A stretch of 64,000 nt of DNA from Podarcis raffonei (Eukaryota > Chordata > Lepidosauria > Squamata > Lacertidae): positions 14,310,501 through 14,374,500 of the forward strand of contig NC_070603.1 of the NCBI RefSeq assembly GCF_027172205.1. The letters run 5' to 3'. The notes beneath the pieces were generated by a model. It was not told the origin of the DNA. It did no database searches and saw only the letters and a program-made list of their open reading frames with translations. Each line of letters starts with the position of its first letter. Position 1 is the stretch's first letter. The position numbers were made by a program, and so were the translations under genes. Positions 43,201 through 54,884 of the stretch are shown here, piece by piece.

Positions 43201-46200
43201 ATTCTTCTCCCATGAGGCAGAAAATGTCAAGGACCGACTATGCAGCAAACGAACAGGTAAGCAAAGGACTAGGCTGTTTGCAGATCAAGCCGGTCAGTAA
43301 TTCACTCCGTTGAACACTGGAGTCAACTCTTTATTAGCGAAATGTGATCTTTGCAGATTTGGCTTAATTTCAGGCCTTAGGAGCACAGCAGCTCTTGCCC
43401 TGTAGGCCCTACTCCATAAAATACAGTGGTACCTCATGTTACATATGCCTCAGGTTACATACGCTTCAGGTTACAGACTCCGCTAACCCAGAAATAGTAC
43501 CTCGGGTTAAGAATTTTGCTTCAGGATGAGAACAGAAATCGTGCTCCAGTTGTGCAGGAGGCCCCATTAGCTAAAGTGGTGCTTCAGGTTAAGAACAGTT
43601 TCAGGTTAAGAACAGACCTCTGGAACGAATTAAGTACTTAACCCGAGGTACCACTGTATGTTGCTGAGATTAAAAGTCCCCATCTCCCTTCTATGTCTCT
43701 TCCTCTCCTGGGGTTCTTGCAAGCAATCAGAGACTGTACCTGCGGGCAGCCTGCCTTTGCTTCTCCTGTTTCACACCTCTCCTGATTCTGGGAGTCATGT
43801 GGAGACGGGACACCATTGACTCTTTATTAACCTGACTGCCTTTTGACCTCCCTCCTCCAACTCGCCTGCTTCAACTTCAGCTTCAGCCTCTGATACCCGA
43901 CTTCTCTCTGCCACAGACTCTTCTCAACTCACTGAGCCCTGTCACTCCTTCAACTTCTGACCCCTTCTCTTCCCAGTCTTCTCCCTCTGAGCACTCATTG
44001 TTGTCCCACCACCGCTACTTCCCAGGCTCTGAGCCGTCTTCCCTTGGTGGTTCCCCAACTTGCTCCTCCCCCTTTTCCTCAGTGTCCAACCAGCCCATGG
44101 CCTAGGCCATTCTTCTGACAAGGAGGCACAGCTCTGCATTCCAGGCAAGAAGCACCCTCCTTTTAGCTTGCAGTGAAGCCAGTTTTCCAACACAGAGAAA
44201 ATGCCAGTGAAGCCACTAGCTTCCATTTTGGGGCAGTAGACAGTCAGTCACAAGTACAAAATGGCGGATATTGTTAAGCAGGAGTCATCCCGGCTCCCTT
44301 CAGGCATATTTTAAAAGCTGCATTGTTCAGACAGCTTTTGGGACATGATTTAAAAAACAAACACTATTATTTATTTACTGTTGTGCCTGCAATTTTATGT
44401 TTTATACTGTTATTTTCTGTAACAGTGCCATTTATGAATACAGTGGTACCTCTGGTTACGTACTTAATTCGTTCCGGAGGTCCGTTCTTAACCTGAAACT
44501 GTTCTTAAGCTGAAGCACCACTTTAGCTAATGGGGCCTCCTGCTGCTGCCGTGCCACCGGAGCACAATTTCTGTTCTCATCCTGAAGCAAAGTTCTTAAC
44601 CCGAGGTACTATTTCTGGGTTAGCGGAGTCTGAAACCTGAAGCGTATGTAACTTGAAGCGTATGTAACTCGAGGTGCCACGGTATTTCAATGTAGAATAT
44701 AATCAGGGCATCTTGTCTTCCTACGAACCTGCTTTCGATTTCTGCTCTTGTTGACTAGTGTTAAGTTCTTTCACCCGAAGTTCTTTCAGCTGGATAAAAT
44801 TGTTGCTCAGCAGGGGTTTGGAGAACTGAATTAATTTTCCAGTTGACGAATACCATTAAAATTGGTTGAAGGACCTTGATATCACTAAAAATAAAAGGGA
44901 CTTCTCTCCCTCAAACTTCAGAGAACAGGCATCTCATTCCGTCAAGCTTCAGTTTGTCTCAGGAGGGGAGAAGCTTTAGTTCAGTTCCCAGCTAAACACT
45001 GCCTGATTCACAAACCTCTGACTTTGCCCCCTTCTGAACAGTTGCTGTACTGAGTTGCTAGGAAGAGAAACTTCAGGTAGGATTTTGGCCACGCTTTGAC
45101 CTTGGAGAATGTTCCTAGGAGATAGATGACCTTCTTCTCCTGGCACAGCTTCCTGTGCTTGGCTTCCTCACGCCACGCTTAGAAAAAGTAAAGGCAGCTG
45201 AACTTAAACAGGCTGGTGCTGTTGAGCAGAACATCTTTTCTTACCTCCTGGCAATGAGTCAAAGTGGCTTCTCTCCCACCACGACCTGTCCTTGGCATTG
45301 CTTGCCAATTCCCCATAGTGTTCTGCAGTGCCTCACAACACCCATAGAATGGCGTCCTGCAGTAACTGGAGCTCACAGATGCCAAGAGAACAGTGCAGGT
45401 GCTATAAATAGTAAACCTAAAGGGTTCTCTGTGGCCTCGCCTCGTATCCCTGCCTTTTTTTGCTTCAGGGATGTCACTCGTGGCAAGTGATTCCCTTGGT
45501 CTGCCTTTCCCACCTCAGTGTCTCTTGAGGCAGAGCAGGCAATATAGGAGAAGGGAGGCTGCTTTGCCTTTATTCACCTGGAGTCAATGTGGTCTTCCTC
45601 CCCGCTGCTTGCTATTTGCAGTGGGAGGAAAGAGTCCAGAAGGGTAGGGTGAATTTGATCAGGAGTGCAGCAGGGGCAAGGAGATGAGACAGATTCTTTT
45701 AACTGAGTGACAGCCCTGGAGAAAACCTTAGTCGGTGTTGGCCAAACTTGGCCCTCCAGCTGTTTGTGGACTACAACTCCCACCATCCCCATCTAACAGG
45801 ACCAGTGGTCAGGGATGATGGGAATTGTAGTCCAAAAACAGCTGGAGGGTCATGTTTGGCCACCACTGTTTTGCATAGGGTTCTTTTCCACAAGAAATGA
45901 ATGGATAAGATTGAACAATACGTTGTTATCCAGCAGATAGGAAACCACAGGTTGTTGACCAGTTTCAACTTTTCCATGTGCTTCGTTTCTGTGTTCAGAC
46001 ACTGCACCAAACCATGATTTCAGCTTGCAAATATAAAACAGTGAGTACCAGGTGGTATAGTAGTTTAGAGTGGGGAAACCCAGGTTCAAATCTCTGCTCA
46101 CTGCTTAAACTTACTAGATAAACTTGGAGGAAGGGTAGGATACAAATAAGTGAGACGAAACCAACAGAGGCACACTTTTGTTTTCCACTTTTTCTGCATT

Positions 46201-49082
46201 TGGCCTCAGAAGTTCACTCCTAATTACCTGGATGCAAAGGTATGACTTTTGGCTATGGTGGACGTGGGTGGCGCGGTGGTGTAAACCATTGGGACTTGGG
46301 CTTGCCGATCAGAAGGTTGGCGATTCGAATCCCCGTGATGGGGTGAGCTCCCTTTGTTCTGTCCCAGCTCCTGCCAACCTAGCAGTTCAAAAGCACGTCA
46401 AAGTGCAAGTAGATAAATAGGTACCACTCCGGCGGGAAGTTAAATGGCATTTCCGTGCACTGCTTCGGTTTCACTGGAAGCGGCTTAGTCATGCCGGCCA
46501 CATGACCTGGAAAAACTGTCTGCGGACAAACATCAGCTCCCTTGGCCAGTAAAACGAGATGAGCGCCACAACCCCCGAGTCGTTCGCGACTGGACTGTCA
46601 GGGGTCCTTTACCTTTTTATGGTTTGTCAATTCACGCTGAACTGTAATCTTCCATGGCTTGAATTGAGCTTGTTTGGGCACATTGTGGCTAAATGAAACT
46701 GTTTGATTGAAGGTTGGCGTACCGATATGCAAAATATGTAAAAAAATACATTGCTCTTACAGAATTGTCTTTGTCCTTGATTCACCTGCCTTTTGGGTTT
46801 GGGCTAAGCAACACCTTATTAGATATCTACAGAATCTTTTCGCTGTCCTAGAAACTCAAATTACCTGGGCATGTGAAAGTATGCTAAGAGTTGCATTCTC
46901 TTTTTTTTTTTAAATAAATTTTTATTGATTTTCCAACACATATTAAATAACAATACAAAACAATACAAAAACAAACACACATATAAACACGTATAGTTTC
47001 TTAACCTTCTTTTCCTTAAACCTTCTTTCAGCGACTTCCCCATACCTCCTTTTTCTGCATCCTTGTTTTAAAATTTTTCCAGCAACCTCTAATTTTATTT
47101 ACTTATGGCACTTCCTTTAAATCCTTATTCCCATGTCCAATTGTTTAACGCTGCAATTCTATTTTACATTACTCAAAACATTTTAGCACTCATTAATTTT
47201 ACAACAGTTCTTAAGGTAAACTTTGAATTTCTTCCAGTCTTCTTCCACCGTCTCTTTCCCTTGGTCTCGGATTCTGCCAGTCATCTCAGCCAATCCCATG
47301 TAGTCAATCACCTTCGTCTGCCATTCTTCCAGTGTGGGTAGTTCTTGTGTCTTCCAGTACTTTGCTAAAAGTACTCTTGCTGCTGTTGTCGTAAGAGTTG
47401 CATTCTCTGTAGTTTCTTTTTTCCTGTTAATTTCTTGGTCAGTTTAGGAAAGGCCTTGGAGCCAATAAAACAGACAAATGAAAAGTCTCTTCCTGCCTTC
47501 ACTTTCCTGCTGGATTTTCACTGGCTCTCAGAGGAGTGACAAGCAGCCTGTTTCCAGGGGTCCGTTTAGGAAACTGCCTCTTCCTGTAGCACTGAGCTAT
47601 TTTTGGACTACGAACCTGACTGTGTTGTTTTAATCTGACCTTTACCCTCCAGTGTTTGAGGGTTGGAGGCAAGCCACGTTGGCACAGCCAAAATGCAGCA
47701 CCTATTTCTGACCACCAGGTCGTAACAGGCTATTTGTAGTACCCAGCCAAATAATTAACACACAAATCCACCTGATTTTAGGCTCAAAGCCAAGTTGAAC
47801 AAGGAAGTCTAGCCAAAGTTGATTCTTTACGACCACCTATTACTTTTACAGATCAGCAAGGTGAGGATCACAGTTGCTGTAGGCCTGTAGAAGTGGCTTA
47901 ATAATTGGCTGTCACCCAACTCAATTGCATATTCACCTGATCTGTTCATACTACCACTTCGCCAGAGTCCTTGGGATTGCGTGGCTAGTCTCATGATGTT
48001 CATGATGATTAGGAAGATAAGCTAACCCTGTTTGATCCTGTGGCCCGAAAGCAATTGCTGAGTCATTATTGATTGAATCTTCCCTACAGAAGAGAAAAGG
48101 GTGATTCAAACTGTGAATTTTGTTTGTGGCGAAAAGTTTCTTGGGCAAGACCTGGCTGTGAGAAAAAGAGCAGAGACTGACAGAGATATTTCGGCAAATG
48201 ACAATTTAGGATAGCTCTTTAATATATTTGCAGCTTGTGATGCACCAAGGTGAACGCAACCCTTTTTATCAAAAGCTCAGAATTGCTGGGGACTTCAGAA
48301 ATGTATTTGTGTATGTGGAACAGCTCACAGGTGGATAATATGGCTGGCAGACAGCATTTGAATTGATGACCCATGTGCTGTGCAGATGTGGGACTGAGGA
48401 ACAAATTTTTAACCCTTGGATGAGGAGTCCATACTTTTTTGTCCATTCACTAGCAATTCTGTTAGAACAAACTCTGCAGTGACCTCTGCACAGTGGAATA
48501 ACTTCTTACAAAGGGAGTGTTTTAAAATTGACTTTTTTATCAGGAGCTGTTAGTATGCATGACAGAAATGAAAGTTGGTAGGGTTGGAGCAGTGAAAAGG
48601 AGCAGGCTAGAGAACAGAAGACCTCGCCCAATAAAATGTTGCCCCGTGATCACCACATCTTGTTAAAACGAGTTCCACTTTGTCCACACATCATCAGTCA
48701 AATATCAGCACCAAATCTCAAGTTCAGCTTCAGAAAATAAAACTGAAAACAATTGCTGAGATTTTTAAAAAGAAAAGGTTGTGTTATGAAAATTCTTTTT
48801 TTTTTTACATTACAACATTTAGATTTACTATACTTTTGGATAAACCCTCATTTTGTAGGGGAGTAATTCAGACTGAGAACTATTGGTTTTTTGTGTAGAG
48901 TGAAGAAGTACAGCCATTACACCTTCTTGTGGGGACTGCTGCTATGATATAATATTGGGCAAGTTTGAATCATCTCTGTTGTCTATCTGGAAGTTCCAGT
49001 TCTTGTAATGAACTGAATTGTCTGTGCTTCTGTTGTAGATCTGTGTGACCACGCCTTGCATCTCCCACATGATGAACTATGA
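37151..49082 (+). CDS. CNPY2: CNPY2 (canopy FGF signalling regulator 2 / MSAP), complete, five coding exons
   Basis: ER-resident saposin-like protein of the canopy family; family members assist folding and surface delivery of receptors, and CNPY2 also binds the LDL-receptor regulator MYLIP. Coding exons are 37151-37250, 41419-41534, 42646-42843, 43160-43256 and 49039-49082; the sum is 555 nt, 184 residues plus stop (human 182). Residues 1-24 are a signal peptide with the hydrophobic stretch [15 protein letters not shown]. Mature cysteines are C32 and C35 (CxxC), C90, C139, C166 and C173, the six-cysteine pattern. The protein ends [14 protein letters not shown], an ER-retrieval signal. All introns are GT-AG. 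Introns are large and rich in repeats: CR1 and hAT-like MITEs in the first, L1 and MITEs in the last. Confidence 0.97.
37341..37494. mobile_element. hAT-like MITE in the first CNPY2 coding intron
   Basis: Ends CAGTGCGCTTTTTTTT and AAAAAAAGCACTG. 8-bp direct repeats CTTACACC (37333-37340) and CTTATACC (37495-37502), one mismatch, fit hAT insertion. Confidence 0.6.
37683..39424 (-). mobile_element. CR1 LINE, antisense in the first CNPY2 coding intron
   Basis: Upstream part (39424-38680): residues including [14 protein letters not shown]. Downstream part (38664-37763): [39 protein letters not shown], then [40 protein letters not shown] and [15 protein letters not shown]. Between VLKE and SGVPQG about 160 residues of the RT core are missing, and there is at least one frame change near 38380. 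The 3' end has the CR1 attctatgattc repeats at 37686-37700. Long undamaged stretches suggest a fairly young copy. Confidence 0.9.
39645..39788 (+). mobile_element. tRNA-derived SINE with a CR1-type tail
   Basis: cagctcagttggttagagtg and ggtttcagttcaatccc followed by ggactagatgatcctcatgg and attctacgattctgtg. The head is closest to an Ile-type tRNA (ggtgttgataacacc). Confidence 0.65.
39893..40145 (-). mobile_element. tRNA-derived CORE/MIR-like SINE, antisense
   Basis: Reverse of the family at 25768: agaagaagaagagtttggat to accactacaccacactggc. In the first CNPY2 coding intron, right after the CR1. Confidence 0.75.
40352..40489. mobile_element. hAT-like foldback MITE with perfect 8-bp target duplication
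   Basis: Ends CAGGGTTTCCCAAAC and GTTTGGGAAACCCTG; perfect GTTCAAAA duplication at 40344-40351 and 40490-40497. The centre carries the common actacaactcccatcatcc motif. Confidence 0.75.
41419..41534 (+). CDS. CNPY2: CNPY2 coding exon, residues 34-72
   Basis: The acceptor is cggttttag ending at 41418; the donor is GTAACA at 41535. It encodes [20 protein letters not shown] then [19 protein letters not shown], almost identical to human. Confidence 0.95.
41821..41954 (+). mobile_element. L1 3' end (134 bp) with 17-bp target duplication
   Basis: Sense-strand tail ending aataaatattatttttaaaa. Perfect AAAACTGCTCTGGGGGG repeats at 41804-41820 and 41955-41971. Lies 287 bp after the CNPY2 donor at 41535. 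Confidence 0.75.
42150..42279. mobile_element. foldback MITE in the CNPY2 intron before residue 73
   Basis: Ends AGGTGTGGGGAAC and GTTCTCCACACCT, with catcatccc / gatgggagttgtag arms. Related in design to the copies at 40352 and 45733. Confidence 0.6.
42646..42843 (+). CDS. CNPY2: CNPY2 coding exon, residues 73-138
   Basis: The acceptor is ctccacag ending at 42645; the donor is GTGAGT at 42844. It encodes [20 protein letters not shown], then [20 protein letters not shown] and on to SSLKFA. The loop [19 protein letters not shown] is the least conserved part and is two residues shorter than in human. Confidence 0.95.
43160..43256 (+). CDS. CNPY2: CNPY2 coding exon, residues 139-171
   Basis: The acceptor is cctttgcag ending at 43159; the donor is GTAAGC at 43257. 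It encodes [20 protein letters not shown] then [12 protein letters not shown] and one base of Asp171. Confidence 0.95.
43424..43656. mobile_element. MITE family A in the last CNPY2 intron
   Basis: CAGTGGTACC / GGTACCACTG ends, TA both sides, 167 bp after the donor of the residue 139-171 exon. Confidence 0.75.
44441..44682. mobile_element. MITE family A in the last CNPY2 intron, opposite orientation
   Basis: Orientation is reversed relative to the copy at 43424, about 0.8 kb away. The two could pair in the transcript as an inverted repeat. Confidence 0.75.
45733..45868. mobile_element. foldback MITE in the last CNPY2 intron
   Basis: Near-complementary halves (gttggccaaacttggccctcc against ggagggtcatgtttggccacc); same actacaactcccaccatcc core. 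Confidence 0.6.
46259..46617 (+). mobile_element. Sauria SINE in the last CNPY2 intron
   Basis: Full-length but diverged, with a short insertion near 46520 (tgtctgcggacaaacatcag). Confidence 0.85.
46902..47391 (-). mobile_element. L1, 5'-truncated, in the last CNPY2 intron
   Basis: Same family as the copy at 1585 (ggtctcggattctgccagtc). Perfect 17-bp duplication TAAGAGTTGCATTCTCT at 46885-46901 and 47392-47408. Confidence 0.85.
49039..49082 (+). CDS. CNPY2: CNPY2 terminal coding exon, residues 171-184 (HDEL)
   Basis: The acceptor is tctgttgtag ending at 49038. A 44-nt coding stretch encodes [14 protein letters not shown] and TGA. The preceding intron is about 5.8 kb, much of it repeats. Confidence 0.93.
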
Positions 49083-49945
49083 AGCGCAAAGGCCTGCCTG
49101 GTCTGGTGGATGAGTTGGCAAAGTCCTTGTAGACCACCTCCCTCTTCCTAGCTCCAATAATTATTGTCCCAGCAGCCTTTTTTGGGGAGACACACACCTT
49201 ACAATCTGTATACAACATTGTATCTCTAAAAGAAAACACAAACAAAGCTTCTTTATCCAATTTTTAAAGTGTATAAGTGAGACAGTGTCACTCACCTGAC
49301 TTTTTAGAAACCCACCGTTATCAGGCCTTTTCTGTTTGCTATTTTTAAAGGGAACAAGAGACACTTCCATATGTGGATCCAAGTCTTGTTTTTTTCTACT
49401 GCGTAGCCCATTCCTCTGTGTGTGTGTGTTTTAATACTTAGTGGCTATGTGCAGGTGCATTGATCTGTAGGTCGGAGTCAAGAAACCAACAACACAGCTC
49501 CTGGGTTCATTTCCAGCTCTCAGAGGCAGAGTTCACCCAAACTTGAACAGAAGAACTTGTTGTGTTCCATTGTGGTTCTGCTACCACCTTATCATGACAC
49601 TGGGCACGTCATTTAATTTGTCTATGCAATCCGTGCTTTGAGTGCAACGAGTGGGGGAGTATGAACATACATCCTTCTAACCTGTACAAAGAGGGAGGAG
49701 CAAGCCAATTTATATATTATGCCTCTGGAGCGGTTGTCTTTGCCTTGAGCTGTTTTACCAGCCTCCACATGTATAGACTGGCTCCTGGTGAAAGCCAGTA
49801 TCTGGCTTGTAAAATCCACAAGGGTGCTGATATTGAGCACCTGGAATTGGGGGAGGGGTTGTTGTACTCTTCAAAGGGCTTTTAATACCTGTTTAAAAAC
49901 AAATGGGCCAGTGATGGCAAGAAAATAAATCATGCTGTGACTGAG
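49083..49945 (+). other. CNPY2: CNPY2 3' UTR, candidate polyadenylation signal at 49924-49929
   Basis: Sequence after the stop holds no other ORF of note. AATAAA at 49924-49929 is the first canonical hexamer, giving a 3' UTR of about 0.85 kb. Assignment is by position. Confidence 0.45.
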
Positions 49946-50007
49946 ATGATCAACAAGGAACTCCCTGCAATTTGTTTCCTTTAGTTGTGTGTGGCGGCAT
50001 GTGTGTA

Positions 50008-50485
50008 CAGTGGCACCTCGGGTTACATACACGTCAGGTTACATACGCTTCAGGTTACAGACTCCGCTAACCCAGAAATAGTACCTCGGGTTAAAAACTT
50101 TGCTTCAGGATGAGAACAGAAATCGTGCAGCAGCGGCAGCAGGAGGCCCCATTAGCTAAAGTGGTGCTTCAGGTTAAGAACAAATTCAGGTTAAGAATGG
50201 ACCTCCGGAACGAATTACCGCATTTTTCGCTCTATAAGACGCACCTAGTTTTTGGAGGAGGAAAACAAGAAAAAAAATATTCTGAATCTCAGAAGCCAGA
50301 ACAGCAAGAGGGATCGCTGCACAGTGAAAGCAGAAATCCCTCTTGCTGTTCTGGCTTCTGTGATAGCTGTGCAGCCTGCATTCGCTCCATAAGATGCACA
50401 CACATTTCCCCTTACTTTTTAGGAGGGAAAAAATGAGTCTTATAGAGCAAAAAATACGCTAAGTACTTAACCCGAGGTACCACTG
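50008..50485. mobile_element. MITE family A interrupted by a MITE family B copy
   Basis: Family A sequence is split at 50218-50459 by a family B element that used a TA inside the family A end. The outer ends are flanked by TA. Confidence 0.8.
50218..50459. mobile_element. MITE family B nested in a family A MITE
   Basis: Target TA is duplicated at 50216-50217 and 50460-50461 within the outer element. It shares the cagaacagcaagaggga hairpin with the copy at 28269, in opposite orientation. Confidence 0.8.
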
Positions 50486-51042
50486 TATTGATAATGTAAA
50501 ATGCCAGTTGAAAGATTTTTATTTAGCAGATAATTAACCTAGACTAGCTGGCTCTTTCCACTGGGCATAGGGGTTGGAGGATCAAAGCTAAAGGAAAATT
50601 AGTGGATTTTAGGTGCCCAGAGTGGTTTAAAGACAATGAGGAAGGAGCTTAAGTATGGAGGGAGGAGATTATCCTACTGTATTGTAATGCTATCAATCAG
50701 CACAAGAAGGAGAGGCAAGTTTGCCATGCTGCATTGTTGAAAGGGCAACAGTGGAACTGTACTCCCCTTCTGTGCTCAGTCAAGACATAAAGAAAAATCA
50801 GGCTGTGGGAAGAATTGAGGGAGAAGTTTCTGTTTCTTCTGACAGCTGCTAGCAACTATTTGGAAATCATAGAACTTGAGCCAGTATTGCCTCCAAGCTT
50901 GGGAGTGAACTTATTCTCTGGTCTAAATCTTAACCTCTGCCACAAATTCGCTGAGATGCAGATTATTATTACCATGTAATGAGCAGCGGTCCCCGAAAGG
51001 TTATGAATTGGTTTGGACCCTGGACACTGAGAAGAGTGATTA

Positions 51043-51276
51043 CAGTGGTATCTCGGGTTACATACACTTCAGGTTACATACGCTTCAGGTTACAGACTCC
51101 GCTAACCCAGAAATAGTACCTCAGGTTATGAACTTTGCTTCAGGATGAGAACAGAAATTGTGCTCCAGTGGCAGCAGGAGGCCCCATTAGCTAAAGTGGT
51201 GCTTCAGGTTAAGAACAGTTTCAGGTTAAGAACGGACCTCCGGAACGAATTAAGCACTTAACCCGAGGTACCACTG
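51043..51276. mobile_element. MITE family A
   Basis: Full copy, TA both sides, between CNPY2 and CS. Confidence 0.75.
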
Positions 51277-52972
51277 TATATGTTTGTAGTAACTAGTCAA
51301 GAGTCCTAGGACTTCCAGTGTTAGGAAATGGGCAGATGAATGTGATGGAAACTTTGGTCTGCCATGCCAGCTGACTTTAGAGGCTCTGGGTGAATATGAC
51401 TTTATTAGCTAAGTCCATTCTGTCCTATAATTTTACCCATGGGATAGTGAAATCCAACCAGATGCTATTTAGTCAAGGAAGTGAAGTGAAGCTGTAGTGG
51501 TAAGAAAGTTAAGCCTCATCTTTATACATTAAGCTCAATATTATTCTATTAGTCTTATGCTAATTTTTGCTGCAAAGTCTGTATTACTATAAAATGCTTG
51601 TTTCGCTTCCGTACAATTCCAATTCATGCAGGGAAGTTGCTCAGAGGTCACAGCTATAAAAGAACTGATTCATTAACAGGTTTATGCCCAACCTTCCCAA
51701 CAATGTAGAAAGGTGCACAAAGAAGCCCAAAATCACAAGTGGTGAAACTGTACAAAAAGAAAAGCAGTATACAACTGTGTAAGGTAGAAGAGTAGAGTCA
51801 AATCAGCCAATACCAAAAGCTTTATTCAAAAGCCAGGTTTTCACCTAGAAAGCCCCCTTTCTTCTTCAATTTTTTATTCTTGACCCTGTTTTCCAATGTT
51901 CTCTCGAAAGCCAATTCTCAAATAACTTAAATCTCTTTCTTCCCAAATCTGCTCCCGTTTATTCCTCAGACTAGGGCTTTACTCCAAAAACAACAGAGTA
52001 GTACTTCAAACAAAATTATCAGTATAAATTTCATTACCTATTATTTTATGGCAACAAGAGAACTAAATAGGCTGTTCAGTTTGTTAGTTATGCTTCTATG
52101 AGATACAGCCTCCTGACTTATGTCATGAATACAGCCTGTTTGTGTTGCATCCATGGATAACATGGTGAAGAAGAAAAACAAACTGGTAGAAGCAAAACGT
52201 TTTTTATTTAAGATTAAAACTCAAATAGGGTGTCTTCCTCTACCCCTTCCCTTCCTTAGGAAATTTTAAAAAATTGAAATGTAGATATTAGTCATCTACA
52301 TAGACAAATGGACGTAACTCATATCATGAATGACTGGAAGTCCTTGCAGGACTAATTGAAATAGCCTCTGCTGCAATCTGGAAAGAGAATACTACTGTGA
52401 CCTTTTTGCCCTGGTTCAGCATGAGGACTCTGCACTCTGGTCACACATCTGCTGCATGAGGGGGCAGCCTGGCCATGATAATAGCAGGATGTGTGCTTTG
52501 GGCTTTGCAGCTTCTGGGAGTGTGGTGTTTGAAGCAAATAGAGCAAGTGGCCTAGACAGAGTTCACTGGTCTGATGTTACTTGCCTGGCTAATGCTAGGC
52601 TTTTGTTCTGCAACATCTAATGCAGTGTCACTCTTTACCACCTGCTCTGGTTCTGCTATGTGATAGAATCCAAAATTGTGTCAGAACTAGCATGATGCTT
52701 GAGTGATGTCCCTATGCTATTAGTCTATGGGCCAGGGGTCAAAAATGGGATGATCATTACCACCTGGGGTGAATAAATGAAGTAACTTGGCCTAAAATTA
52801 TCAACCATATTAACCATTTGCAGTGAGTCACCATAAAAATCCCTTAATTACGTGGAAAATTAGCCAAAAACACATAATGCAAATTTGGGCTTTAAGTTTC
52901 ACAACTTTTGTCCAGTTTAGGTTAAAAGGGCTCAGCCTGACTAGGAAACATATATCTTTCTGTGGGGAAGTG

Positions 52973-52994
52973 TGTGTGTGTGTGTGTGTGTGTG
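52973..52994. repeat. (GT)n microsatellite
   Basis: About eleven GT units. Confidence 0.9.
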
Positions 52995-53274
52995 GCAGGG
53001 GGAGCATCACTGAGTGGTATAGTCAAATAAATCTTCAAGTAGGGTTAGATACATGAGCAGCAGCAACACCTATTCGGTTATTGTATAGATTGAAAATGGT
53101 TGATGTAAAAGGATATGCAGCAAAATAAGGAACAAATAGGAAGCCATGGTGGCATGGGCAGGGAAGTCTCGAGATAGGAGATAACAAAGAAGTTGTGTAT
53201 ATTAAATCCTGGAAAATGCATTAAAAAAGACATCAACCCAATTTCTTTCCCCACATTCCCAACTATGACTTCTA

Positions 53275-53742
53275 CCGTATTTTTCACCCCATAGGATGGG
53301 CACCGGCCCATAGGATGCACCTAGTTTTTTGGGGGGAAATAAAGGGGGGGATTATTTCCCCCCCAGGTGCGGGGCTGGGGTGGGGGAAGCCCGAGCTTCC
53401 CCCGACCCCAGCCCCCAGAACAGGCTGCTAGCCGCAAGCCGTGGGAGAGCTGCGCCGAGTCGCGCAACTCTCCCACGGCTAGCGTACAGCTGCGCGAAGC
53501 CCGAAGCTTGGGGCATGCTGAGCTCAGCGTGCCCCAAGCTTCTGGGTGCCGGCAAGCTCTCCGCTAGCCGTGGGAGGGGGGGATAAAGAAAAAAAATTAT
53601 TTCCCCCCCAGACGCGATGCACACCAACCCCTCTCGCTCTCCAGGCTTCAGCGAAAGCCTGCATTCGCCCCATAGGACGCACACACATTTCCCCTTCATT
53701 TTTGGAGGGGGAAAAGTGCGTCCTATAGGGCAAAAAATACGG
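53275..53742. mobile_element. MITE family B, 468-bp copy
   Basis: TA-flanked. The interior has hairpins (agccgtgggaga arms near 53435 and 53473) and two copies of the G-run/aaagaaaaaaattatttcccc module, suggesting one copy has part of another fused in. Confidence 0.7.
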
Positions 53743-54313
53743 TATGTCATCCAAATAAATCCTGCCATCCGTAATGACTTTCCTATCCTGTAGAATACTA
53801 CAGGGACAAGAATATACAACAATGACTGGAAACCCAAAATTTGTGAATTTGTTTACAGTTATTCACAGGTGTGTTGTGCTTTTGGCAGAAATCGTGTGTA
53901 TTTTTACTCAAGGGACTCGATGCAACAGGCAACCTTCCCCTGTTTAATGTCTGCTGCCAGGATGTTGGAGGAGCAGGTCTTTTTAAAAACAACAACCAGT
54001 AAAACATTCTCATTCTAATCCTACTTGCCTCTCATTTTGTCTCGATTTTATGGGTCCACAAGGAACCAGAGAAAAGCTTGGGTGGAGAAATAAAACCACC
54101 CTGCTTTCCTCTGGCACAGTGGCCTTGTGCTGCTGCTCCCCTCAGGGTTTTCCTATGAATCCCTAGACCGCCTTGGGATCTTCAGATGAAAGGCAGTATA
54201 CAAAATTAATTGGTTGCCTGACGCAGGGCGAGCCTTACAGCTCATTTCTGCTCTGAATCAAGTCCCAATGAGTTCCATGGGATTTTGCTCTCAGGTTTGA
54301 CATGGAGGTAAGG

Positions 54314-54534
54314 GACACGGGTGGCGCTGTGGGTTAAACCACAGAGCCTCGGACTTGTCGATCAGGTCGGCGGTTCGAATCCCCGCGACAGGGTGAGCTC
54401 CCGTTGCTCGGTCCCTGCTCCTGCCAACCTAACAGTTCGAAAGCACATCAAAGTGCAAGTAGATAAATAGCACGTCAAAGAGATGAGCGCCGCAACCCGA
54501 GTTGGCCACAAGTGGACCTAATGGTCAGGGGTCC
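54314..54534 (+). mobile_element. Sauria SINE with an internal deletion
   Basis: Head and tail are present, but about 120 bp between the gtagataaatag and gagatgagcgcc motifs are missing, at a short repeat (cacatcaaag/cacgtcaaag). Confidence 0.85.
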
Positions 54535-54540
54535 CTTTAT

Positions 54541-54884
54541 GGAGGGACGCGGGTGGCGCTGTGGGTTAAACCACAGAGCCTAGGACTTGCTAATCAGAAG
54601 GTCAGCGGTTTGAATCCCTGCAACGGGGTGAGCTCCTGTTGCTTGGTCTCTGCTCCTGCCAACCTAGCAGTCAAAGTGCAAGTAGATAAATAGGTACCAC
54701 TCCAGCAGGAAGTTAAACGGCGTTTCCATGCGCTGCTCTGGTTTGCCAGAAGCAGCTTAGTCATGCTGGCCACATGACCTGGAAGCTGTAAGCTGACTCC
54801 CTCGGCCAATAAAGTGAGATGAGCGCCACAACCCCAGAGTCCGCCACGACTGGACCTAATGGTCAAGGGGTCCCTTTACCTTTA
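54541..54884 (+). mobile_element. Sauria SINE directly following another
   Basis: A full-length second copy starts about 6 bp after the first ends, same orientation; atggaggg-type short repeats flank the junction. Confidence 0.88.

Noticed and set aside
48970-49260. 96-codon minus-strand ORF
   Set aside because: It overlaps the last CNPY2 exon in antisense, with no family resemblance.
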